Position numbers and translations under genes: made by a program. From positions 1-64,000 of the IMG/VR virus record IMGVR_UViG_3300028920_000064: DNA of 64,000 nucleotides; one strand, given 5' to 3'. This document shows, piece after piece, positions 53,290 to 60,841 of the stretch. Under the pieces are notes generated by a model. That model searched no databases. It saw nothing but the letters and a program-made list of their open reading frames with translations, and was not told the origin of the DNA. This DNA comes from a virus. How positions within the stretch are numbered: position 1 is the first letter of the stretch; each line of letters starts with the position of its first letter.

Positions 53290-54585
53290 TTATTCATCTG
53301 GAATCATTAAAATCGTTGCAGTAAACCCACTGCTTGTTACTGTACCCGATATAGGAGTGCTCCTATAATAAGGCGAAGAACTACCTTTTCGCACTACACC
53401 CACAATAGGCTGATTGCTCGAATAATCGATATTTTCAGTGACTATTCCGGAAGCATTAGTGAGTTCGTTAATGATTTCAGTACCAGCTGGCAAATCACCT
53501 CCGGAACCCGCTTCAATATATACTCTTGCATTTTCAATTACCGCACCGCTATTTATGTCCTTTACAGTGATTGTGATAGCAACAGATTCAACCACAGTAA
53601 TCGTTCCCCAAGGAGCAGAACATTTTGAGGCTATTGCATTGGCTCCATTTGTGTTTGTAAGAGTTAATGTTCCGGTGCCAAGATATTTTACTTGAATTGA
53701 GGCAAGCTCATTAAATGTAATATTATCAAGGCTTAATGTAACATCTCCATCTCCCGTAACCGCTTGTATTTCTATGCAACAAGCAGCGTTCCCTCTTTCA
53801 GTATCAGCATACGCATCTAAAGCTGTTTGCATAGCTGACTGAGTTCCGGAAGAAATAACAACATCTCCCAATGCTCCTTTTTCAAAAAGCTCTACACGAA
53901 TATCCTCATCAGACAGGTCTGCTACCGCTCCATCCCATGTACACCATTCGTTATACAATCCATTAACAGGGCCATTCAATATTACAGCAACCTCACCCAC
54001 ACCTACTGTTCCTGCCGGATCAGCAAATTCAGCAACACCCCTTGAATTAAGGTCTGCCGTATCTGGTTGCCTATCCACCGGAGAGGCATCAAGCATCTCT
54101 ATTCCATCAACAAAGAACTTTGCCTCGTTAGCATACCCATTACCAAGGAATATCCCACATAAATGATATACTCTATCTGGCACTAAGTAGGGGCCAAATA
54201 TCTGAATATCAAAATTTGTAGGCTCAACAACCTCAAACATAACATTGTTACCTATTGCAAGCACAAAATGGAAGGCCGTTGATTGATTGCCTTCCCCATA
54301 TACTCGTTTAGGAGGCCCCTGTTCAGTATCCACCATAAACCAACCAGCTACAGCCTTACGGCTTTGTGCAGAGTTATTTATATCCGTGGTTGTGGGAATA
54401 GAAACCCTATCGCCTGTTGTATTTGATCTACCAGCATTTGTAACATCCTTACATAACGGAGTGGCAGGATAATCCCAACCCGTACCAGTACCATCGGCAG
54501 AGCCTACTTGATCAGTGATGTCACTGTCAAAAGACCACCGATGATCCGGGCTGAGGTTAGAATCTATGTCACTTCCGTATGCCAT
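53290..54585 (-). CDS. Lectin-like virion protein, paralogue of the 973-residue protein
   Basis: A 431-residue protein. A LamG-like lectin domain covers about residues 14-225 (HRWSFDSDITDQVGSADGTG, WFMVDTEQG, EAKFFVDGIEM, RVELFEKGA). It is followed by the same ~200-residue C-terminal part as its neighbour: ADTE, DNITF, KYLGTGTLTL, GGDLP, SSNQPI, SSSPYYRST and a final MIPDE. The pair looks like a tandem duplication with later growth of the larger copy. Probably a glycan-binding virion protein. Confidence 0.65.
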   Translation of the reverse strand: MAYGSDIDSNLSPDHRWSFDSDITDQVGSADGTGTGWDYPATPLCKDVTNAGRSNTTGDRVSIPTTTDINNSAQSRKAVAGWFMVDTEQGPPKRVYGEGNQSTAFHFVLAIGNNVMFEVVEPTNFDIQIFGPYLVPDRVYHLCGIFLGNGYANEAKFFVDGIEMLDASPVDRQPDTADLNSRGVAEFADPAGTVGVGEVAVILNGPVNGLYNEWCTWDGAVADLSDEDIRVELFEKGALGDVVISSGTQSAMQTALDAYADTERGNAACCIEIQAVTGDGDVTLSLDNITFNELASIQVKYLGTGTLTLTNTNGANAIASKCSAPWGTITVVESVAITITVKDINSGAVIENARVYIEAGSGGDLPAGTEIINELTNASGIVTENIDYSSNQPIVGVVRKGSSSPYYRSTPISGTVTSSGFTATILMIPDE

Positions 54586-56291
54586 TACGCATCAGATTGT
54601 CCCGCTCCGCTTACACTGAAACCAGCAGCACCCCAGCTCTGGGTAGTTTCAACTTGCTTCTTTGGTGTTCCGCCACCATCTCTTACTCGAATAAACATGG
54701 ATACTGGTGCGGTATAGATACCGGAAAATTGCTCCGTTGCCCCTGTCGCGAGCTTGTCAATGTAAGAAACAAACACATTGTTTCCGGAAGTTGCATTGTC
54801 GGAACTGAAATTTTCGGAACCGGTAAAAGTGAATGTCGAACCCGTCCATGAGGAATAAGCAACCCTGCGATATACCCCACTGTCCGTTTGAATCCGGATT
54901 GTTCCAGTTTGAGGAACGTGGCTGGGAATAGCAACCGTCACTACGGCTTGTGTTTCAGATGCCCCGCTCAACGTGGTATTCAAAGTTCTCCAATCGAAAT
55001 CGATGTCACCTGAATCATTGTCCGTAACCAGCACGTAATCTTCACCGCTTTCCAATCCTGTAACCGCACCGGTCTGGAAGTTGGGAGGTGAATAAGGATT
55101 ACCGTCCAACGCTGTAACACTATCGCTGGAAGCAAGATCGCTTTTTTCAATACCGAAACCGTAGGCACCGATGATAGCTGATCCGGTGGACTGACCACAG
55201 GCCACAAAGGAAACCGAACGGGATGTAACAGTCACATTTACATCACAAGTTGCTCCAGATGAACCACCTGTAATTTCCTGTCCGTCAGTTGGAGCTACCC
55301 CGGTGAGAAGTTGGATATACATCTTTGTCGGAGCAGTAGTGGAATTGATGGCAAGCATCTGTCCAGTTCCACCTGACCACGATACAGCTTCATAGGCATC
55401 GAATGTTCCCGAAGGGTTATCCACGGTAATATCGTGAGTAATACCCCTGAATAACTCCCCATTGAGGCCGTACAGCGTTTCGGATGTACCCCTTCGTTGG
55501 TTCCATTTAATCCACTCGTAGAAATCATTCACAATCGGTGATGCAGGGGAGCTTCCGTTTCCGAAACTCCATTCAGAGTAGTAATACTCATCCACCGTGT
55601 CGTTATTTACGTCAATAGCGGCATATCCTTCCGTATCGTTCGCGAATTGATCGTATGCCGCAACCGTGGCAAGTAGAGTTGTGTTATTCAGGTCATCTTG
55701 ATAAGTCAGGGCGATGGTGTTGTTACCCCGCCCTGTCGGAGCAACCGGGAATTCCCAATAGGACTTTCCCCATTCGCGGGTCTGACCCAAAAGCCTCCGG
55801 CCATCGATGTCCGCTCCACTTGTTCGCACCTTGAGCATAAAACGGTGAGAGATACCCGATCCTGCGTCCGCATTCAAACCAGTAGTCCAGAAATTGGTGA
55901 CCAGCGCACCGTTCTGCACGATCTGCAAATATGTACCCGCTGCCGAATAACATACAAACCCGTCGTAGATTTCATCGCCACCTTCTTGGATGATTGAGCC
56001 GTCATACAGGTGTTCGCTGGCCGTTTGATCGATGTTATACGTCACACCACCACTGCCGGAATGATCTACCAGCGTAATGATGTTATCAGTCGATCTTTCA
56101 GACGGGTTCTTCGTGGTGATGTCAATCTGATCATCCCCAGCATAACTCGCATCATCCGCAAAGGCCTGCAAGCCCCTGTGAAATTCAATAGTGGTTGCGT
56201 ACGAAGGACTTCCCCCTCCGTGCGCATCCCCCACGTACCGGATATTACCGGAGGCTGCCGTGGTTTCCCAATCTGCTGCTACAAAAGCCAT
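54585..56291 (-). CDS. Virion structural protein
   Basis: A 568-residue, beta-rich protein starting MAFVAADWETTAASGNIRYV. It has many aromatic and Gly-Ser turns and a QEITGGSSGATCDVNVTVTS insertion. It resembles large virion proteins in several podoviruses and myoviruses where a 'YNID...LYDGSIIQEGGDEIYDG' region precedes a beta-rich body. A fibre or tail-decoration role is likely given the lectin-like neighbours. It shares TAATG with the 431-residue gene. Confidence 0.6.
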   Translation of the reverse strand: MAFVAADWETTAASGNIRYVGDAHGGGSPSYATTIEFHRGLQAFADDASYAGDDQIDITTKNPSERSTDNIITLVDHSGSGGVTYNIDQTASEHLYDGSIIQEGGDEIYDGFVCYSAAGTYLQIVQNGALVTNFWTTGLNADAGSGISHRFMLKVRTSGADIDGRRLLGQTREWGKSYWEFPVAPTGRGNNTIALTYQDDLNNTTLLATVAAYDQFANDTEGYAAIDVNNDTVDEYYYSEWSFGNGSSPASPIVNDFYEWIKWNQRRGTSETLYGLNGELFRGITHDITVDNPSGTFDAYEAVSWSGGTGQMLAINSTTAPTKMYIQLLTGVAPTDGQEITGGSSGATCDVNVTVTSRSVSFVACGQSTGSAIIGAYGFGIEKSDLASSDSVTALDGNPYSPPNFQTGAVTGLESGEDYVLVTDNDSGDIDFDWRTLNTTLSGASETQAVVTVAIPSHVPQTGTIRIQTDSGVYRRVAYSSWTGSTFTFTGSENFSSDNATSGNNVFVSYIDKLATGATEQFSGIYTAPVSMFIRVRDGGGTPKKQVETTQSWGAAGFSVSGAGQSDA

Positions 56292-56311
56292 AATTTATCA
56301 ATTTTTGCGGT

Positions 56312-56668
56312 TTATATATAATTCAAATATTCCTCTTTTTTTATGTCGTAATGAATGACACCCAACACAAGAGAACGACGCAACATTGTTCCGTCTTTTT
56401 TGCTCAAGGTGAATTTCCTCCACGTGATATGCAAGGGCTCACACGTAATCACGAACCTCGACGCCTCGCCCCGGTGGTAAGTAATGACGATATCCTGTCC
56501 CTTCTCCTCCTCGCTAATCTTCTTCCAGCCCTTTTTTAGCAAAGCAGGTTCCATTTCATAGAGCTCAGAAATCACAGATGGTCGGGCCTTTATGATTTGC
56601 CTTTTGGGTGCAAGAGGCTTAGGCGGGGGGACTCGCTTCTTAACTGGTTTCGACTTTTTCTTTTCCAT
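56312..56668 (-). CDS. Hypothetical basic protein
   Basis: A 118-residue protein with a Lys/Pro-rich N-terminus (MEKKKSKPVKKRVPPPKPLA) and a beta-strand-like core (DIVITYHRGEASRFVITCEP). No recognised domain. It sits between the virion protein and the 144-residue structural paralogue. The role is unknown; the basic arm could contact DNA or an acidic surface. Confidence 0.55.
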   Translation of the reverse strand: MEKKKSKPVKKRVPPPKPLAPKRQIIKARPSVISELYEMEPALLKKGWKKISEEEKGQDIVITYHRGEASRFVITCEPLHITWRKFTLSKKDGTMLRRSLVLGVIHYDIKKEEYLNYI

Positions 56669-56673
56669 GATTT

Positions 56674-57108
56674 TTAGTCTAAGTTTATTGCTAATGCGTT
56701 GGGCCCAAATTGGGGCTGCACCTCTATGGACACAAGTAGGGGTCCTGGTAATTCTCCATGGAACACCATGTCATCCCCTGTTGGCGTTTTGCAAATTCCG
56801 AAATGAGTGTCTGTCTCGGAGCCTCCGGTGCATTCTGGAAAGTTTATGTTTGCAAAATTTAGTGCTTTGCCGTTGGCCTCTGACCATCCTGCTGCTCCCC
56901 GGGGAACGGCTGCTCGGGCGTACCCGCCCCATGCCGCCTCGTTGGTGATATCGCCATCTTCCCCAGGATCCTGAGTAAGGAGGCATATATAGACATTCCC
57001 ATCTGCCGCCGATGGTTGTACCCCTGCTGCATCCCCCAGGTCTGCAATGGCCTCGTTGAGGAGGATCAGTCTTAGCACCTCTGATTCAAAACTGTTTGTT
57101 GCTCCCAT
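56674..57108 (-). CDS. Structural protein, paralogue of the gene at 49386
   Basis: A 144-residue protein from the ATG at 57108. A longer reading to 57150 would run through the hairpin at 57130..57160, so I reject it. It has AADGNVYICLLTQDPGEDGD, then YARAAVPRGAAGW and THFGICKTPTGDD, the same order as the gene at 49386 (LLT.DPGE.GD, RGA.GW, TH...). Common in phage tail regions; function unknown. Confidence 0.65.
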   Translation of the reverse strand: MGATNSFESEVLRLILLNEAIADLGDAAGVQPSAADGNVYICLLTQDPGEDGDITNEAAWGGYARAAVPRGAAGWSEANGKALNFANINFPECTGGSETDTHFGICKTPTGDDMVFHGELPGPLLVSIEVQPQFGPNALAINLD

Positions 57109-57129
57109 TTCTTCGTTTTTATGTAAATA

Positions 57130-57160
57130 TGCCGTACCCCTGTACATCAAGGATACGGCA
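57130..57160 (-). promoter_or_regulatory. Stem-loop upstream of the 144-residue structural gene
   Basis: A 10-base-pair stem (TGCCGTATCC / GGGTACGGCA with one wobble, 11-base loop) lies in the 81-base gap between two minus-strand structural genes. No T-run follows, so it may be an RNA processing or stabilising hairpin rather than a terminator. Confidence 0.5.
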
Positions 57161-57189
57161 CAAATAACATCCTATATCCTGTCAAGCAA

Positions 57190-58116
57190 CTAATCCGCCG
57201 GCTCAAGTTCCTCGTCCAGCTCCTCTGCCCCCTCTGCCATCACAACCTTATTGCCTTTTAAGGCTGTTACAAGCATTTGGGCAAATGAACGATTCCCAAG
57301 ATAGTAATCGTATAGCGCTTCACTGGGATCCGCACCCGGACCAATCTGACAGATAGGCTCATTCTTCTTGCCATTGGCTGTCACCCATGCCCACGTTTTC
57401 TTTGCGACCATGTAAGTGATCAGCTTGCGATCCACTGCATTCTGCAGGTTGGCCCTTACCTCAAGGGTCTGTTCAGCATCGACAAGTTCAAGGAATTTTT
57501 CAACTCCGGTGTGCCTGTCGCGGCCAACCTGGTTCTCAACGGCCAGCTTCACCTGTGCGAAGGATAACTCTTCAACATCGTTGATAAAGTATGCTTTCGC
57601 CACCTGGCGTAGCTTTTTCTCTCCCAGGCCCATCTTTGACGAATAGATCAAAGCCTTGACAGTGGCCATCTCTTCTTCCTTCAATGCTTTTTTCTCAGCT
57701 GTACCTCTCAGATCCTCAATCACACATTTGGGGACCTTTTTGTTCCAGTTCTCCCCTCCTTCCAGGAAGGGGCAGCATTTAAGTAGCCAGTAGATCAACT
57801 CAATGTCAGATTTTTCCAGGATCATTGATCCTCTGAGGATAAGGTTGTGTGGTTGCCATATAACACGGCCATTTGTGCCAATAATTTTATTCTCAGCATA
57901 CCTCCAGCTCTCTGTGCCAGAATCCGTCTTTACGGTAGCAACGAGAGGGAATGAAATAGAGTTTGGTTTGTCCGGTAACCGGTTGTGCTTGCTCCTGCTG
58001 GGGCGCACCCTTGTTTCCGGATAGATTAGCCGAATTGGGAATTTGGGATATTTCTTCTTTACCCAATTGGAGTCTGCCGCAGTCATCTTGTAAACTTCAT
58101 CGTTCTTGTATAACAT
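57190..58116 (-). CDS. Hypothetical protein next to the capsid gene
   Basis: A 308-residue protein with a CPFLEGGENWN segment near the middle and an acidic C-terminus (AEGAEELDEELEPAD). It is mixed helix and strand, with no recognised domain. It lies 75 bases after the capsid terminator, so it may be expressed at a lower level than the capsid. It may be a head or neck component; nothing more can be claimed. Confidence 0.6.
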   Translation of the reverse strand: MLYKNDEVYKMTAADSNWVKKKYPKFPIRLIYPETRVRPSRSKHNRLPDKPNSISFPLVATVKTDSGTESWRYAENKIIGTNGRVIWQPHNLILRGSMILEKSDIELIYWLLKCCPFLEGGENWNKKVPKCVIEDLRGTAEKKALKEEEMATVKALIYSSKMGLGEKKLRQVAKAYFINDVEELSFAQVKLAVENQVGRDRHTGVEKFLELVDAEQTLEVRANLQNAVDRKLITYMVAKKTWAWVTANGKKNEPICQIGPGADPSEALYDYYLGNRSFAQMLVTALKGNKVVMAEGAEELDEELEPAD

Positions 58117-58142
58117 AGCTTGTGTTTGATTAATTAGTGATT

Positions 58143-58172
58143 AAAAAGGAAGGCCCCGAAGGACCTCCCCTT
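58143..58172 (-). terminator. Terminator after the major capsid gene
   Basis: On the minus strand a 12-base-pair stem (with G-U wobbles) closes on a UUCG tetraloop and is followed by TTTTT. It lies 20 bases after the capsid stop. It probably cuts most transcripts there, giving more capsid mRNA than downstream structural mRNA. Confidence 0.85.
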
Positions 58173-58191
58173 TATTTGGTTATTGATCGGC

Positions 58192-59574
58192 CTATGCGGG
58201 CTCCATCAGGACCATCTGATTTCCTCCACGGAAATGCGCTCCCACATGGCACCTTTGATAGGTTTCCCTCTTGTCAAACTCAGTGACCTTCAGGCCCTCT
58301 CCGGCTCCACCAACCTGCCAGACTTCCATTCTCCGGTTGTATTTGCCTAAGCCACGGTACCTTGTACCAATGGACTCAACCATGTTCCCGGAAACGGGGT
58401 CTTTCTTCTTGTTGATGGGCAGGAACATACCAAGTTTGGGACCGATGTTCTCATACCCGGTGGCTCCGTAGAGCTTGGGGTTGTTGAGTACACCCATCCT
58501 TTTGAACAGGTAGGTTCTCTCAGACTTGGTGAGGTACTTGAAGTTCACCGATGCTCCCAGGGACTCATTGGCGTTGAACAGCACCTCGTTGGTAGTCTGC
58601 CTTGCATAGACGATGTTGGTGTCTGCAAAGTAGCTTACCAGGCTGTTCTCAATGTCCTGGTGCAGGGTGATCCCAAGCAAACCAAGGATATAATTGCCTG
58701 CTCCCTCACGGTCAAGGGTGTTGTCCATCTCGTCAAATTCCAGCACATCGAATGCACCGGAGGTGTACGACTGCTCGTTTCCTACCCTACGGATATAGGG
58801 CACCATTCCCTCGGTGGTCTTGATGGGCCGACCAGTTTCGGGATCAACGAGCAGGGTGTTGACGGTTCTCTTACCAAACAACAGCGCACCATCGATGCGG
58901 AGTGCGGTTCGGTAATCGATGTCCACTTGACCCAGGTGGTAGTAGGCATTGGTTTTGGCTCCCATGGTATTTACCTGGAACCAGGTCTGATTGACCATTT
59001 CTGAACCAGTTACACCGATAGTCTCTTTGATGATCTGAGCATCGTTCTCATACTCCCAAGTTCCCCTGACAGCAGGATCGGGCTGGCCGGATCCTTCAGA
59101 GAAAGCGTTGGAGGTAATGATCAACTCATCACCGGCAGCCAGGGCCGGGAATTGCTCGGTATCATCATTAAGCCTACAGGTAATTTCTGGTGCAGTGGGT
59201 GTGGTCACATCAATGTCGATCACCGATCCCGTCACTTCATTGGGGAATAGGATAATATCCCATAGCCGTACATAGAAGTTATTATTGGCATCCAGTGAGT
59301 TTGCATCAAGCACGAACACGATGTCGGCACCAATGGCCGGCTGTGCTACAATCGCGTCTACAATGCAGACTTCGTGGATTCGGTTCTCTTCATAATGTGA
59401 GTAGGTATCAAGACTTACCTCCTTCTCAAATCCCATGGACCTGAGCAGCTGGAAGTAAGATGCCCCCTGATCTCCGTAACGGGAGAACAAAGTATTCAGC
59501 TTCTCGGGCTTGTGAATGTCAAACCCGGAGATGATGTCTGAGGCGTATATTTGCGCAATAGCATCTGGATTCAT
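58192..59574 (-). CDS. Major capsid protein
   Basis: A 460-residue protein in the expected place after portal and scaffold. It has the size and composition of HK97-fold capsid proteins: an N-terminal helical region, long beta-rich stretches, and late LYGATGYENIGPKLGMFLPI and RCHVGAHFRGGNQMVLMEPA ends. There is no single diagnostic motif, so the assignment rests on gene order (portal, scaffold, capsid), on length, and on the strong terminator directly after it. Confidence 0.75.
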   Translation of the reverse strand: MNPDAIAQIYASDIISGFDIHKPEKLNTLFSRYGDQGASYFQLLRSMGFEKEVSLDTYSHYEENRIHEVCIVDAIVAQPAIGADIVFVLDANSLDANNNFYVRLWDIILFPNEVTGSVIDIDVTTPTAPEITCRLNDDTEQFPALAAGDELIITSNAFSEGSGQPDPAVRGTWEYENDAQIIKETIGVTGSEMVNQTWFQVNTMGAKTNAYYHLGQVDIDYRTALRIDGALLFGKRTVNTLLVDPETGRPIKTTEGMVPYIRRVGNEQSYTSGAFDVLEFDEMDNTLDREGAGNYILGLLGITLHQDIENSLVSYFADTNIVYARQTTNEVLFNANESLGASVNFKYLTKSERTYLFKRMGVLNNPKLYGATGYENIGPKLGMFLPINKKKDPVSGNMVESIGTRYRGLGKYNRRMEVWQVGGAGEGLKVTEFDKRETYQRCHVGAHFRGGNQMVLMEPA

Positions 59575-59624
59575 AATTTCTGTCTTTTTTGATTAAACAT
59601 AATACACACCTCTTACTTGATCAA

Positions 59625-60839
59625 TTACTGGTCATAAGCCCCCATTTCTGCATTGAATATCTCGTCCTGCTGCTTCTCAAGATCCGTTTGTGGCGGAGTT
59701 GGAGGTGCAGGAGGCGCGTCGTTATTCCTGGCCGGTGATGGATTTTCATAGAGAGCGTGGACCTGTTCCTCTGTCAGACTTCTCGCCTTCTCAAATACGG
59801 AATGGACGATTTCTGGAATCTTGTTTACCATCAATGTGTTATACACCATGGTAGAGATTGTCTGTACATTTGTTTCGTTCAGTTCCATCTGGTTCTGAAC
59901 GGCATAATTCTGGACAAACTCCTGGATCTCTTTTTGCTCGGATTCTGAAATTTCATAGTCCAAAAGAGGCTCCTTTCCATTTTTGATAGGTACTTTCAGT
60001 TTCGACAGTGCAGTGCTGACGTTCTTGCCCACGTTACTCCAACCGGTCTGCAAGGTTGCTTTTTCCTCCGGAGTTAACTCCTTCGGCTTCTCCGGCTCTA
60101 GGCTTTGCTCAGGCACCTTCAGTTTGGCCTTGATCTCTTGTAGAGCCTTTTTTGCGGATGTTCCATCTGCATCCAATCCCAATTTGTTGACTTCAAGTTC
60201 AGCCTCGTCAACTTGTTCCGGATCCACATTGTACTTTTTCTCAAAGTATTTTCTGATCTGTGGCTCCTTCCCTGACTGTTCGGGGTGATCTAGCACGTAT
60301 TTGGTTATCAATGCTTCCATGGAGTCCATGGTCGCTACATCCGCGCTGTTGATCTTGTGAAATACCCCGTAGTCCCTGGTCCCGGTTTCCTTGACAAACT
60401 CATTGAACAAAGCCACTTCGTCGTTTGCGAAGTTTGTTTTGGGCTTCAAATTGAGTTTTTCTTCCAGTTCAGCCTTGGCCTGTCTCAGGCTTTCGACCTC
60501 ATCTAATATACCGGGTATATTCGCGGTTTTGACCTCATCAACACTCTTAAAGCGATCACCGAAAATCTCTTTCAGTAAAACGTCCGGTGCTGGTGGATCA
60601 GGCTCCGCAGGTGGTGTGGCCGGGGGTGTGCCCCCTGCCGGTTCCGGAGTGTCTGGCGGTGTTCCCCCTGATGGAGGATCAGTCGGCGGAGGATCTCCTT
60701 GTGGGGGATCTCCCGCTGGTGGATCTTCCTGGGGGGCACCTGCCTGCTTTAAAAGCTCTTCCGGATTCATACCCTCAACATCCTGCAATGCAGCAAATTC
60801 AGGGTTGTTTTTGATTTCTTCAAATGATTGTTTCGCCAT
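59625..60839 (-). CDS. Scaffolding protein
   Basis: A 404-residue protein between portal and capsid. The N-terminus includes a Pro/Gly/Asp-rich tract (about residues 33-85). The rest is helical and charged (EVESLRQAKAELEEKLN), with an acidic, Gln-rich end. This is the typical composition of phage scaffolding proteins, which direct capsid assembly and then leave. It starts three bases after the portal stop. Confidence 0.75.
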   Translation of the reverse strand: MAKQSFEEIKNNPEFAALQDVEGMNPEELLKQAGAPQEDPPAGDPPQGDPPPTDPPSGGTPPDTPEPAGGTPPATPPAEPDPPAPDVLLKEIFGDRFKSVDEVKTANIPGILDEVESLRQAKAELEEKLNLKPKTNFANDEVALFNEFVKETGTRDYGVFHKINSADVATMDSMEALITKYVLDHPEQSGKEPQIRKYFEKKYNVDPEQVDEAELEVNKLGLDADGTSAKKALQEIKAKLKVPEQSLEPEKPKELTPEEKATLQTGWSNVGKNVSTALSKLKVPIKNGKEPLLDYEISESEQKEIQEFVQNYAVQNQMELNETNVQTISTMVYNTLMVNKIPEIVHSVFEKARSLTEEQVHALYENPSPARNNDAPPAPPTPPQTDLEKQQDEIFNAEMGAYDQ

Positions 60840-60841
60840 GA

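Noticed and set aside
57109-57150. Longer start for the 144-residue structural gene
   Set aside because: The extension would be read from a stem-loop and has no similarity to the paralogue's start.
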